A stretch of 64,000 nucleotides of DNA. Origin: Rubrivivax sp. GTDB lineage: Bacteria; Pseudomonadota; Gammaproteobacteria; Burkholderiales; Burkholderiaceae_C. The notes under the pieces are model-generated. The model was not told the origin of the DNA. It did not search any database and worked only from the letters and a program-made list of their open reading frames with translations. The translations under genes and the position numbers were made by a program. The first letter of the stretch is position 1. Each line of letters begins with the position of its first letter. This document shows, one piece after another, positions 42,224 to 52,058 of the stretch. The stretch covers positions 1 through 64,000 of the forward strand of contig JAEUPB010000043.1 of the NCBI GenBank assembly GCA_016789955.1. The letters are read 5' to 3'.

Positions 42224-42691
42224 TCAGGCCGGCGGTGGGTGCGTGGGGTCCACCCACGGCACGTTATCGGGCTGCTCGACGGGCTCGATGTCGAGGTTCA
42301 CCGCCACCGCCTCGCCGTCGCTGCGGCACAGCACGCACTCGAGCACCTCGGTCGGGCTGGCGTTGATCTCCTGGTGCGGCACGTACGGCGGCACGTAGAT
42401 GAAGTCGCCCGGCCCGGCCTCGGCGGTGAACTCCAGCCGCTCGCCCCAGCGCATGCGGGCGCGGCCCTTGACGACGTAGATCACGCTCTCCAGCGGCCCG
42501 TGGTGGTGCGCGCCGGTCTTCGCGTTCGGGTGGATGTGCACGGTGCCGGCCCACAGCTTCTGTGCGCCGACCCGCGCGAAGTTGATCGCCGCCTTGCGGT
42601 CCATGCCCGGCGTCTGCGCGGTGTTGGGGTCGAGCTGGTGGCCGGGAATCACGCGCACGCCGTCGTGCTTCCAGGCCGCGGTGTCGCTCAT
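42224..42691 (-). CDS. Cupin-domain protein
   Basis: A 155-residue single cupin barrel. The metal-binding motif is GAHHHGPLESVIYVVKG (His, His, Glu), and the second motif is PPYVPHQEINAS (His). A ferrous or other divalent metal site is therefore complete. Function could be a small-molecule dioxygenase, isomerase or sensor. It lies 13 bases from the aldehyde dehydrogenase gene and 19 from the binding-protein gene, on the same strand. Confidence 0.8.
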   Translation of the reverse strand: MSDTAAWKHDGVRVIPGHQLDPNTAQTPGMDRKAAINFARVGAQKLWAGTVHIHPNAKTGAHHHGPLESVIYVVKGRARMRWGERLEFTAEAGPGDFIYVPPYVPHQEINASPTEVLECVLCRSDGEAVAVNLDIEPVEQPDNVPWVDPTHPPPA

Positions 42692-42704
42692 GCGGAAGGC
42701 TCCT

Positions 42705-45017
42705 TCAGATGCCGTAGGGCACCCAGACGTTCTTGACCTGCACCGCGTGCTCGAGGCAGCGGCGCGGCTCGCGCGTGGGGGTGTCGGTCCACAGGCGCTT
42801 GAGGTTGGAGACCGACAGCTGCTCGACGCGCCGGGCCTGCTCGGCGCTCGCGGTCGGCCACCACAGCGCGTCGACGTCGGCGTGCGCGGCCAGCACCTCG
42901 GCCAGTGCGAGTGCGTCGCCGGTGACGAGGTTGACCACGCCGCCCGGCAGGTCGGAGGTGTCGAACACCTGGTAGAGGTCGAGTGCCGGCAGCGGGTTCG
43001 CGGCCGAGGGGATCGCCACCACGCGGTTGCCCATCGCGATCGCCGGCGCGATCAGCGCGACGAGCCCGGCGAGCGGTTCGGCGTCGGGTGCCACCACGCC
43101 GACCTGGCCGATCGCCTCGTGCATCGCCAGCGCCACGGTGCGCTGCGGCGGCTGGTGCACCGCGCCGTCGTGCTTGTCGGCCCACGCGGCATAGGTGAAC
43201 AGCGTGCGGACCGCGTCGTCGATCTCCGCCGCCGGCACGCAGAAGCGCTCGCGCTGCGCCGCCAGGTTCTCGGCGATGTAGTAGAGCACCTGCGCGCGGT
43301 TGTGCGCGGTCTGCGTGGCCCAGCCGGCGGCGGCGCGGGCGGCCTCGACGGCGTTGCGGATGTCCTTGCGGTTGCCTTCGGGCACCACGCCCAGCAGCGT
43401 GCGGCCGGCCCAGACCTCGCGGCTGTAGCCTCCATCGGGTCGCACCTGCTTGCCGCCGATGTAGAGCTTTGGCGTGCGGTCGATCTCGACGACGCGCGTC
43501 GTGGTGGCCGCGGCGCGCGCGGCGCGGCGCGGCGGCCGCGAAACCGCCGAGGCCGTTGGCTTCAGGTACTCGCGCAGCCCCTCGCGGCCGCCTTCGCGCC
43601 CGTAGCCCGACTCGCGGTAGCCGCCGAAGCCGCAGGCGGCGTCGAACTGGTTGGCGGTGTTGACCCACACGACACCCGCCTTCAGCCGCGGCGCCACCTC
43701 GAGCGCGAGGCCGATCGACTCGCTCCACACGGTGGCCGCGAGCCCGTAGCGGGTGTTGTTCGCGAGTTCCACCGCCTCGTTCGGCGTGCGGAAGGTCTGC
43801 ACCACCAGCACGGGGCCGAACACCTCCTGCTGCACGATCTCGCTGGCGGTGTCCACGCCCGTCACCAGCGTGGGCGGGAAATAGCAGCCGGTGCCGGCCT
43901 GGTCGGTCATCTCGCAGGCCTGGTGGATCTCGGCGCCTTCGGCCCGCGCACGGTCGACGAAGCCACGCACGCGCTCGAGCTGGACACGATCCACCAGCGC
44001 ACCCATGTCGGTGGACTTGTCGAGCGGGTCGCCGACGCGCAGCCGCGCCATGCGCGACTTCAGTTTGGCCAGCAGGCGGTCGGCGGTGCCCTCGTGCACC
44101 AGCAGCCGCGAGCCGGCGCAGCACACCTCGCCCTGGTTGAACCAGATGCTGTCGACCAGGCCCTCGACCGCGGCGTCGAGATCGGCATCGGTGAACACCA
44201 GGTACGGCGACTTGCCGCCCAACTCCAGGCTCAGCTTCTTGCGGCTGCCGGCCGTGGCCTTGCGGATCTCGCGGCCGACGTCGGTGGAGCCGGTGAAGGC
44301 GATCTTGGCGATGCGCTCATGCGCCGTGATCGCCTGGCCCACCGCGCCGTCGCCGGTGACGATGTTGACCACGCCGTCGGGCAGCCCGACCTCCTGGCAC
44401 ACCTCGGCGAACAGCAGCGCGGTGAGCGAGGTCTGCTCGGCCGGCTTGAACACCACCGTATTGCCGCAGGCCAGCGCCGGCGCGATCTTCCACGCCAGCA
44501 TCAGCAGCGGGAAGTTCCACGGCACGATCTGGCCGACCACGCCCAGCGGCTCCTGGCCCGGCAGCTCCTGCGACAGCAGCTGTGCCCAGCCGGCGTGGTG
44601 GTAGAAGTGGCGCACCGCCAGCGGCACGTCGGCGTCGCGCGTCTCGCGGATCGGCTTGCCGTTGTCCAGCGTCTCCAGCACGGCGAACAGGCGTGCGTGC
44701 TTCTGCAATGCGCGGGCGATGGCGTAGAGGTGCCGCGCACGGCCGTGGTCTGCCAGCGCCTGCCAGCCGGGCAGGGCGGCTTCAGCGGCCTGCACGGCCG
44801 ACTCCACCTGCGCCGGCGTGCCCTGCGCGATGGCCGCGAGCACCTGTCCGTTGGCCGGGTTGACGCTGTCGAAGTGCTGCGTGCCGGCGACCCAGCGCCC
44901 GCCGATCCAGTGGCCGAATCGGCGGCCGTGGCGGTCGAGCCAGGCGTGCGCGGCGGCCGGCGATTCGGGGGAGGGGCCGTAGTCCATCGTGTCGAGCAGG
45001 GAGGCGATCGTCGGCAT
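42705..45017 (-). CDS. Tandem aldehyde dehydrogenase, ALDH16 type
   Basis: A 770-residue protein made of one complete and one truncated aldehyde dehydrogenase unit. The first (~1-490) has the NAD-binding FTGSTDVGREI, the catalytic Glu in LELGGKSP and the catalytic Cys in QGEVCCAGSR. The second (~515-770) keeps part of the Rossmann half (GQVGVVAPDAEPLAGLVALIAPAIAMGN) but has no Glu or Cys active-site motif. This arrangement is that of bacterial ALDH16. It starts 8 bases after deoC, suggesting it oxidises the acetaldehyde released by DeoC, or a related aldehyde, to the acid. A start further upstream would overlap deoC and is not supported. Confidence 0.85.
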   Translation of the reverse strand: MPTIASLLDTMDYGPSPESPAAAHAWLDRHGRRFGHWIGGRWVAGTQHFDSVNPANGQVLAAIAQGTPAQVESAVQAAEAALPGWQALADHGRARHLYAIARALQKHARLFAVLETLDNGKPIRETRDADVPLAVRHFYHHAGWAQLLSQELPGQEPLGVVGQIVPWNFPLLMLAWKIAPALACGNTVVFKPAEQTSLTALLFAEVCQEVGLPDGVVNIVTGDGAVGQAITAHERIAKIAFTGSTDVGREIRKATAGSRKKLSLELGGKSPYLVFTDADLDAAVEGLVDSIWFNQGEVCCAGSRLLVHEGTADRLLAKLKSRMARLRVGDPLDKSTDMGALVDRVQLERVRGFVDRARAEGAEIHQACEMTDQAGTGCYFPPTLVTGVDTASEIVQQEVFGPVLVVQTFRTPNEAVELANNTRYGLAATVWSESIGLALEVAPRLKAGVVWVNTANQFDAACGFGGYRESGYGREGGREGLREYLKPTASAVSRPPRRAARAAATTTRVVEIDRTPKLYIGGKQVRPDGGYSREVWAGRTLLGVVPEGNRKDIRNAVEAARAAAGWATQTAHNRAQVLYYIAENLAAQRERFCVPAAEIDDAVRTLFTYAAWADKHDGAVHQPPQRTVALAMHEAIGQVGVVAPDAEPLAGLVALIAPAIAMGNRVVAIPSAANPLPALDLYQVFDTSDLPGGVVNLVTGDALALAEVLAAHADVDALWWPTASAEQARRVEQLSVSNLKRLWTDTPTREPRRCLEHAVQVKNVWVPYGI

Positions 45018-45025
45018 GGAGGTCT

Positions 45026-45979
45026 TCAGGGCATCGCGTGCCGATGCGCCGCGCTGTAGTGGCCGGTGACGTGGTGCTCGAGCTGGCGCTCGATGTCGGT
45101 GAGCAGGCTCGACGCGCCGAAGCGGAACAGGTCGGGCGCGAGCCACCGGTTGCCGAGCTCCTCCTTCATCAGCGCGAGGTACTGCGTGGCCGCGCGTGCG
45201 GTGGAGATGCCGCCGGCGGGCTTGTAGCCGACGAGCTGCCCGGTCTCGGCGCAGAACTCGCGCAGTGCGCGCACCATCACCAGCGACACGTCCAGCGTCG
45301 CGTTGACCGACTCCTTGCCGGTAGAGGTCTTGATGAAGTCCGCGCCGGCCATCATCGCCACCCACGAGGCGCGGGCGACGTTCTCGAGCGTCTGCAGCTC
45401 GCCGGTGGCGAGGATGGCCTTCAGGTGTGCCGGGCCGCAGGCGGCGCGAAAGGCCTTGATCTCGTCGTACAGCGCGGCCCAGTCGTGCGTGAGCGCGAGG
45501 CGACGGCTGATCACGATGTCGACCTCGGCAGCACCGGCGGCCACCGACAGCTCGATCTCGCGCAGCTTGGTCTCCATCGGCGTGAGGCCGGCCGGAAAGC
45601 CCGTGGACACCACCGCCACCGGGATGCCGCTGCCGGCCAGGTGCGCCACCGCCTCGGCCACCATCTCGTGATAGACGCACACCGCGCCGACGTGGAGCTG
45701 TTCGAGGCCGAGCGCTTCCATCAGGTCTCCGCGCAGCGGGCGCCGTGCCTTGGCGGCCAGGCGCCGCACGCGGCCCGGCGTGTCGTCACCGGCCAGCGTC
45801 GTGAGGTCCATGCACTGGATGGCCCTCACCAGCCAGGCGGCCTGGTACTCCTTCTTCACCGAGCGGCTGCCGTTGAGGCCGGCCACGCGCCGCGCCACCG
45901 CGGGCTGGTTCACGCGCACCTCGCGCAGCCGCGCGAGGTCGAGCGGCGTGCCGGGGTTCAGCGGGGTCGATGTGGCCAT
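45026..45979 (-). CDS. deoC: Deoxyribose-phosphate aldolase
   Basis: Cleaves 2-deoxyribose 5-phosphate into glyceraldehyde 3-phosphate and acetaldehyde. The 317-residue class I aldolase has the Schiff-base lysine Lys217 in FIKTSTGKE, the acidic residue in EVDIVI and the second Lys in GYKPAGGI. It is longer than the ~260-residue E. coli enzyme through an N-terminal extension of about 40 residues, as in the eukaryotic-like DeoC group that pairs with ALDH16 genes. It is first in the leftward cluster. Confidence 0.93.
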   Translation of the reverse strand: MATSTPLNPGTPLDLARLREVRVNQPAVARRVAGLNGSRSVKKEYQAAWLVRAIQCMDLTTLAGDDTPGRVRRLAAKARRPLRGDLMEALGLEQLHVGAVCVYHEMVAEAVAHLAGSGIPVAVVSTGFPAGLTPMETKLREIELSVAAGAAEVDIVISRRLALTHDWAALYDEIKAFRAACGPAHLKAILATGELQTLENVARASWVAMMAGADFIKTSTGKESVNATLDVSLVMVRALREFCAETGQLVGYKPAGGISTARAATQYLALMKEELGNRWLAPDLFRFGASSLLTDIERQLEHHVTGHYSAAHRHAMP

Positions 45980-46037
45980 GCGGGGGCGATCTGCGCGTAG
46001 GGCCGCGCAGCATACCGCGAGGCCCGCCGCGCCAGGG

Positions 46038-48875
46038 TCACGCATCGGCCGTGGCGCCGGCCTCCATGCGCACGGCCATCGCGCGTGCCTCGGCGAGTTC
46101 GGCATAGGCCACGACCACGGCCCGGACGTCCGCGATCGGTGCGCCGAACTTCGTCTGCGGCTCGAACGAGGCGAAGCCCGACGCGAGCTTGACGAGCGCG
46201 AGTTCGAGCCGCTCGACATCGGCGTCGTCGAGATCCTTCTCCTCCGCCAGCGACTCGACGATCGCCAGGTTCGCGACGATCACCGGCGGGTTCGGCGTGG
46301 CGAGGTTCTTCTGCTCGCTCCAGACGAGGTAGGTCAGCGCCCAGGCCTTGCTCGTCAGCGAGACCGGGGGCAGCTTGGTCTTGCCGGGCTCGACGTCGAG
46401 CACGCCCACCACCGTGCCGTCGTCGGGGTAGAGCTTCTCGAGGTAGCCCTTGAGGTCGGAGACCTTGTCGGAAGAGCGCGTGAGCGTCTCGCGATCGATG
46501 CCGATGCGGTTGCACATCGTGATCGCGATCGGCGACTGCTCGACGAGCGCGCCGTAGGCCACCGTGTACTTGGCCAGCGTCGGGTTCACCTGGCGTGCCA
46601 GCAGCGCCATCTTGCGGTTGCCGCGGTTCTTCGGGTCCAGCGCTTCCTTGGTCATCTTCCAGGCCCGCGCCAGCGCCTGCTTCTTGTAGAACTGGTACAG
46701 CAGGTCCTCGGCCGCCGCCGCAGCCGCCACGCCGCCGCCGGCGGCCTTGAAGGCCGGTGCCAGCGGCGACATCTCGCCGCAGGCCAGCAGCGCCTGGATC
46801 GCGTTGGCCGCTGCCTGGACCGAGTAGTGCGTGAACTGCTGGCCCTGGTTGCGGCAGAAGTTGTCGATGGAAGTCGCGTAGGGGCTGACGGCGCTCTCTG
46901 CGTCCTTGCGTCCCTCGCGCCAGTCGAGCCATGCGGAGCAGCGGTCGGCCGCAGCCTTCAGGTTGACGCAGTACTTGACGAGCTGGCCCGCGGCCTTGAG
47001 CGGCGCGGCCACCTCGGCCGCGACGCCCATCGCCACGGCCAGGCCCGTGGCGCCGCCGATGCCGCCGCCGAAGATCGCGGTGAGGCCGTCCCAGATGGCG
47101 CGGTCGCGTTCGAGCTGCTCGATCAGCTTGGCGATCGACTTGAAGTCGGCGTCCTTCTCGTTCGTCGACCCGAGGCACGACAGCGACTCGGTGTAGGCCT
47201 TCTTCTCCGCGGCCATCTGCTTCTCGATCGCAGCGATCTCGTCCTTGGCGTCCTCGACGGCCTTCTCCTCCAGCTCCTTCTGCTTGGCCTTGAAGCGCTC
47301 CTGGATCTCCTCCATGCGCTGCTCCTCCGGAGTCTTCGGCACCTCCGGGCCCTTGACCTGGCCGAGCAGCTTGTTCGCACCACCCGTCATCTTGTCGACG
47401 CCGGTGGCGGTGACGTCCATGTTGGTGAGCACGCGGAGCTGGTCCTTGTACTCGCCTTGCGCATTGAAGGTCTCGTCGAGCTTGATCTGCGCCGGCAGCT
47501 GCTTGACGACGTCCGCCGCGCTCGACTTGATGAAGTCGAACACCGAGCCCCACTTGCCGGCCTTGATGTCGCCGGCGAGGTCGGCCTTCGCGGCCTTGCC
47601 GGCCACCGCGAAGATCTGCGTCGCCGCCTGGCTGGCCTGCGCGAACTGCGTGCTCATCATCGTCCGGATCTCGTTGCCGGACGAGTCGGTGCGCGTGTCG
47701 GTTGTCTGGTCGGACGCCGCGCTGAGGCCCTTGGCGATGGTGTCGCCGGCGAGCGTGAAGAGCGCCTCGATCGGGAACTCGCCGCCCTTCTTCTTCCACA
47801 CCGCGATCTCGCCCGCGATCGCGCTGAGGCTCACCGCGCCCGAGATGGCGTCGGTGATCACGAGGCCGAGGCCCATGTTCCCGGTGGAACCCGCGACGAC
47901 CTTGCCCAGACCGAGCGCCAGGCCGTTCATCACCGTCTGGTAGCCGGCGGAGGAGAAGTCGCCGGTCTTGCGCAGGTCGTCGATCTGGTCGACGGCATCG
48001 ACCACGAAGCCCAGCGTCGCGCCGATGCCGTTCGTGATGTCGGTGGCCCGCGCCGCCGCTTCCTTGGTCATCGTACCGGCACTGCCCACGCCACCGAGCA
48101 CCGTGGTGACGATCTGCGAACTGACGTTGACCAGGCCCTTGGCCAGCGCCGCGCCGCCGGTGGGCATCGGCTTGCCCTTGGACTTGCACTCCTTGATGTA
48201 GTAGTCGTCGCTGCCGTCGATCATCTTCTGCGTGGCGCTGAACTTGTCGGGCACGAAGGTCTCGGGCACGACCAGGTCCCTCACTAGCGGCGTGTACAGC
48301 TCGTTCATGATCTCGGCATCGTCGAACAGGCGCTCGGACTTCTGCACGATGTCCCAGGTCTTGTCGACGAGGTGGCTGCGCGGCGTCATCTGGGTCTCGA
48401 GCCTGTTCTTCTGCTCGACGAGGATGGCCATCGCCTGCGTCGCGTCGGTGGCGGTGAGCTTGCCGTCGACCTTGTTGCCCACCGTGTCGACCCGCGTCGA
48501 CTCCTTGGCGTCGTAGGCGCGCTCCTGGCGGCCCTTCTCGTCGCGCACGTCCTGCGTGGTCTTCTTGCCCTTCTCACCCTTGGCCTTCTCCTGCTCGTCG
48601 TCGAAGGTCTGCACCTGCAGGTCGAAGTTCCTGCGCATCAGCTCCTTGTGCTGGTCGATCACGGCGAAGGCCTTGGCCAGCAGCACGGCCTTCAGCGCCT
48701 TCTCCTCGGCCCACTCGCGCGCGCGCAGCACCTCGAGCAGCTTCGTCTGGCTCTCGCGGCGCTGGGCGTTCGGGTCGGGCGGCTGGCCGCCTTGCGGCGG
48801 TGCGGGCTGCGGCAGCGGAATTCCGCCGCAGGTGAACTGGAACAGCCACTCGGCCTGGGCCTTCTCGAGTGCCAT
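46038..48875 (-). CDS. Large protein of unknown function, Gly/Ala-rich hydrophobic segments (third gene of a novel operon)
   Basis: I do not recognise a family. The 945-residue product starts MALEKAQAEWLFQF with no signal peptide, then a Pro/Gln linker (~19-36) and a charged helical region (~38-190). Residues ~235-385 are rich in Gly and Ala with hydrophobic stretches (IVTTVLGGVGSAG, ATLGFVVDAV, GLALGLGKVV). A charged coiled coil lies at ~515-562, and a second hydrophobic Gly-rich stretch (AIFGGGIGGATGLAVAMG) at ~600-640. These stretches look able to enter a membrane, as in pore-forming or translocating proteins, but no known toxin motif is seen. It follows the 1048-residue gene by 13 bases and is the last of three. 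Confidence 0.8.
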   Translation of the reverse strand: MALEKAQAEWLFQFTCGGIPLPQPAPPQGGQPPDPNAQRRESQTKLLEVLRAREWAEEKALKAVLLAKAFAVIDQHKELMRRNFDLQVQTFDDEQEKAKGEKGKKTTQDVRDEKGRQERAYDAKESTRVDTVGNKVDGKLTATDATQAMAILVEQKNRLETQMTPRSHLVDKTWDIVQKSERLFDDAEIMNELYTPLVRDLVVPETFVPDKFSATQKMIDGSDDYYIKECKSKGKPMPTGGAALAKGLVNVSSQIVTTVLGGVGSAGTMTKEAAARATDITNGIGATLGFVVDAVDQIDDLRKTGDFSSAGYQTVMNGLALGLGKVVAGSTGNMGLGLVITDAISGAVSLSAIAGEIAVWKKKGGEFPIEALFTLAGDTIAKGLSAASDQTTDTRTDSSGNEIRTMMSTQFAQASQAATQIFAVAGKAAKADLAGDIKAGKWGSVFDFIKSSAADVVKQLPAQIKLDETFNAQGEYKDQLRVLTNMDVTATGVDKMTGGANKLLGQVKGPEVPKTPEEQRMEEIQERFKAKQKELEEKAVEDAKDEIAAIEKQMAAEKKAYTESLSCLGSTNEKDADFKSIAKLIEQLERDRAIWDGLTAIFGGGIGGATGLAVAMGVAAEVAAPLKAAGQLVKYCVNLKAAADRCSAWLDWREGRKDAESAVSPYATSIDNFCRNQGQQFTHYSVQAAANAIQALLACGEMSPLAPAFKAAGGGVAAAAAAEDLLYQFYKKQALARAWKMTKEALDPKNRGNRKMALLARQVNPTLAKYTVAYGALVEQSPIAITMCNRIGIDRETLTRSSDKVSDLKGYLEKLYPDDGTVVGVLDVEPGKTKLPPVSLTSKAWALTYLVWSEQKNLATPNPPVIVANLAIVESLAEEKDLDDADVERLELALVKLASGFASFEPQTKFGAPIADVRAVVVAYAELAEARAMAVRMEAGATADA

Positions 48876-48888
48876 GGGGATGTCCTTC

Positions 48889-51800
48889 CTACAGCGAGAC
48901 CAGCAGGTTGTTCTCGAGGTCGAGCAGCGACAGCATCAGCTCGGACTGCACGCTGTGCATGTCGGGGCCGAACGGCGACTGCGCCAGCGTCTGCAGCCGG
49001 AAGTCGTCCTTGAGGTAGGACTGCAGCCGTCGCATCTCGCGCAGCCCCGCCTCGCGGGCGCCGGAGCGCACCTCGCGGGAGAGCGTCTTGTCGGTCATCG
49101 TGGCCACGGCGACCTCGAAGGCGCTGGCATTGAACAGGCCGCGCAGCGCCGCGATCTGGCTGCTGACCAGGCCCTTGCCGGGGTCGTCGAGGTCGGTCGA
49201 GGCCAGCTTGGCCACGGCCTGGTCGACCTCGCCGAGCGCACGCACGAAGTCGGCCACCGCGCGCTTGTAGCGGGCGTTGACCTGCGGCAGCTTGTTGCGC
49301 GCGGTGATCGCCAACCCGCGCGGGTTGGCCTCGATCAGCGAGAGCCGGTTCTTGATCGCCTGCAGCTGCTCGCGCCCGCCGGCGTAGTCCTCGGACTTCT
49401 TCACGCTGGTCTTGGCGCTGTCGAGCATGTCCTGCAGCGCCTTGATCTCGCCCGGGTTGATCTGCAGCAGCTCCTTCAGCCGCTGCTCCAGCACCTTCGA
49501 CTGGCCTTCCCACTTGCCCTTCTCGACGATCTTGTCGTTCTCGGCCTTCAGCGCCGACGCTTCCTGCGTGGCCAGCGCCTTGGGCACGCCGCGATCGTCG
49601 AGTTCGCCCTGCAGCAGCAGCGTCATCTCCTTCTTCAACGCATCGGCCTTGCCCTGCGCCGCGGCCTGTCCGTCCTCGAACTGGAAGTCGGCGACCAGCC
49701 CCTTGATGCGGGCCTTCAGCGCCGCCTTGGCCTTGGGCGCGTCGTCGAAGGCCTTGTTCGAGAGTTGCTGCAGCAGCTCGGCCACGCGGCCCTGCTCGAA
49801 CTCCTGGGTCGCCTTCTTGGCCTGGGCTGCCTTCCTCTGCGCCGCGTGGATGCGGTCGGTCAGGGCGTTGAGCTTCTCCGTCAAGGCGGACATCGTGGTC
49901 GTGCCCATCGTCGACTTCAGCGCCTTCAGGTCCTCGGCGAGCGTGAACTGCGTGCTCACGCAGTAGAGCTTGAGGGTCTTGTCCGCCAGCTCGACTTCCA
50001 GGTCGGCGATGCGCTTGTTCACCTCGGCGAACGACATCACCTTGCCGCCTTCGCCCTTGGCCGCCGACACCGACGATTCGAGTTCCAGCGCGAACTTCAC
50101 GGCGTCCGCCCGGGCGCCCCGGAGCAGCGGTGCCTGGGTCAGCTTCTCCATCGCGCGCAGCGCGTCGTACTGGCTGCGCAGCGTGTCCAGCAGCGCCACC
50201 AGCGGGGCCTGCTTCTCGCCACTCTTGGCCTTGTCTGCCAGCCTGCGGATCTCGGCGAGCTGCAGCTCCATCGGCTCGAGCTCCTTCTGCAGCTCCTGGC
50301 GGGCCTCCTCGACCCCTTGGTTCGCCTCGGTCTCCAGCCTGGCGGCCTTCTCGCGCAGCGAGTTGAGGCCGATCGCCGAGAAGCGGTAGTACTCGGGCGT
50401 GTTCGTCGCCTGCGCCTGCTCGGCGATCTGCTCCAGCTCCTCGAGCAGCCGGCTGCCCTTCCCGGCATCGACGCACACCGCCTGCTCGCAGGCATCGGCC
50501 GCCAGCTGACGGGCCGTGGCGTACACCTCCTTCGCGCGGGCCAGCTTGCCCTCGTCGATCGCCGTGCCCAGCTGCTGCGGGTTGCCCACCACGGCATCGA
50601 TGGCCTGGCGGATCTGGTCGAGCTTGGCCAGCATGCCCGGGGCGTCCAGCGAGCCCTCGTCGTGTGCGGCGGCGACGCGGGCATCCCACTCCTGGCGCGC
50701 CGCATCGCGGCGTTCCGCGTAGGGCCCGTCGGCCACCTGGCGCGACTGCTTGCCCCCGGTCTGCTTGTTCACCGCCTTGTGCAGTCGGTGCAACGCATCG
50801 TCGATCGCGGTGAAGCCCTGTTCCACCTGCAGCCGGGCCTGCTTCAGCTTGTCATCGCCGCCGGGGTCGCCGCCGGGCTTGCCCTGGAAGGTCAGCCAGG
50901 CCTTCTCCTGCTCGGCGAGGCGCTGCAGGCTCGCCTGCGCGCCGCCTACGCGATCGAGTGCATCCGGGTAGCCGATGCTCTTGCCGACGCCCGTCGTCTG
51001 CACGGCCTGCAGCCGGTCGCGCAGCTCGATGGCCGCCTGGCGCACGTGCGGGGCCTGCGCCGTGGCGGCGACCTTCCTCGCTTCGTCCAGCCGCGCGGGC
51101 AGGTCGCGTTCGGCCTGCAGCCATTGCGCCCGCATCGGCCCGACGCGCTGCTGCACATCCTGCAACTCCACGAGCAACGGCTGCAGCGTCTGCGCCGCGG
51201 CGTCGTAGTCGCGGGCGGTGATCGACGTGCGGGCGCTGTCCAGCGCCAGGCGCATCGGCGCCGACTCGCGGTCGGTGAGCAGCGGCGGCGTCTTGCCCGA
51301 GAGCGGCGCCACCGTCTCGAGCTCGAGCCGCACCTGCTTGTGCAACTGCTCGATGGCGCGCAGCTGGTCGCCGGCGTCGGCGATGCGCTGCTCCAGCCGA
51401 TGCTGCAGGTCCAGCAACTGCTGCGTCGCCTGCTCGACGTCGTCGGAGGAGGGCTTGTCGGCGAGCAGCCGCCGCCCCGACAGGTTCTGTTCGCGGCGGA
51501 AGGCGGTGACCTCGCCAAGGGGCAGCGGCAGGTCCTTGCCGGCCAGCAGCTGGTTGATCTGCTTCACGGCCTCCATGCCACCCGGCGAGAGCTTGCGGGC
51601 CTTCTCGTTGGCCTTGCCCCAGAGCTCGTCGGCCTTCTGCACCGCCTTGGCGGGGTCGACCTTCTTCAGCCGCTCGAGCGCCTCCGCGGGCTTGCCGTCC
51701 TGCGCCAGCACCGCCGCCTCGTCCAGCGCCGTCTCGAACTCGCTCGTCAGGTCGTCGGCGGCCGGCCGGTAGCTGCGCAGCGTGGCCAGCGCCGTCTTCG

Positions 51801-52035
51801 TCTGCTCGACGCGCGCCTCGTACAGCAGGCGCTCCTTCTCGAGCTTGCCTTCCTTCTTCGCCTGCTTCTTGTCGACCTTGGTCTGCTGCTCGTGCTGCTT
51901 GCGCGCCTGCTTGCGAGAGGCGAGCTGCCGCTTCTCCTCCTCGGTCAGCGAGCGGACCTTCAGCAGCCCGAACAGGTACTCCTTGGTCTGGCCCTGCTGC
52001 TTCGGTGGTTCCTGGACTTCCGGACCTTCGCCCAT
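48889..52035 (-). CDS. Very large coiled-coil protein of unknown function (second gene of a novel operon)
   Basis: I do not recognise a family. The 1048-residue product is almost wholly charged, Ala/Leu/Gln/Glu-rich helix. It begins KEYLFGLLKVRSLTEEEKRQLASRKQARKQ and continues with many heptad-like segments across its length. No signal peptide, membrane helix, Walker motif or catalytic motif is visible. Few Cys and a high Ala content suggest an extended helical scaffold or filament. It starts 23 bases after the 249-residue gene and ends 13 before the 945-residue gene, so the three are probably one transcript. Confidence 0.82.
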   Translation of the reverse strand: MGEGPEVQEPPKQQGQTKEYLFGLLKVRSLTEEEKRQLASRKQARKQHEQQTKVDKKQAKKEGKLEKERLLYEARVEQTKTALATLRSYRPAADDLTSEFETALDEAAVLAQDGKPAEALERLKKVDPAKAVQKADELWGKANEKARKLSPGGMEAVKQINQLLAGKDLPLPLGEVTAFRREQNLSGRRLLADKPSSDDVEQATQQLLDLQHRLEQRIADAGDQLRAIEQLHKQVRLELETVAPLSGKTPPLLTDRESAPMRLALDSARTSITARDYDAAAQTLQPLLVELQDVQQRVGPMRAQWLQAERDLPARLDEARKVAATAQAPHVRQAAIELRDRLQAVQTTGVGKSIGYPDALDRVGGAQASLQRLAEQEKAWLTFQGKPGGDPGGDDKLKQARLQVEQGFTAIDDALHRLHKAVNKQTGGKQSRQVADGPYAERRDAARQEWDARVAAAHDEGSLDAPGMLAKLDQIRQAIDAVVGNPQQLGTAIDEGKLARAKEVYATARQLAADACEQAVCVDAGKGSRLLEELEQIAEQAQATNTPEYYRFSAIGLNSLREKAARLETEANQGVEEARQELQKELEPMELQLAEIRRLADKAKSGEKQAPLVALLDTLRSQYDALRAMEKLTQAPLLRGARADAVKFALELESSVSAAKGEGGKVMSFAEVNKRIADLEVELADKTLKLYCVSTQFTLAEDLKALKSTMGTTTMSALTEKLNALTDRIHAAQRKAAQAKKATQEFEQGRVAELLQQLSNKAFDDAPKAKAALKARIKGLVADFQFEDGQAAAQGKADALKKEMTLLLQGELDDRGVPKALATQEASALKAENDKIVEKGKWEGQSKVLEQRLKELLQINPGEIKALQDMLDSAKTSVKKSEDYAGGREQLQAIKNRLSLIEANPRGLAITARNKLPQVNARYKRAVADFVRALGEVDQAVAKLASTDLDDPGKGLVSSQIAALRGLFNASAFEVAVATMTDKTLSREVRSGAREAGLREMRRLQSYLKDDFRLQTLAQSPFGPDMHSVQSELMLSLLDLENNLLVSL

Positions 52036-52058
52036 GTGCCTGTCCCTTCGTCAGCTTC

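Noticed and set aside
46038-48875. Assignment of the 945-residue protein as a toxin or T6SS effector
   Set aside because: The Gly-rich hydrophobic stretches are suggestive only. No VgrG, PAAR, immunity or secretion genes are nearby and no toxin catalytic motif is seen.
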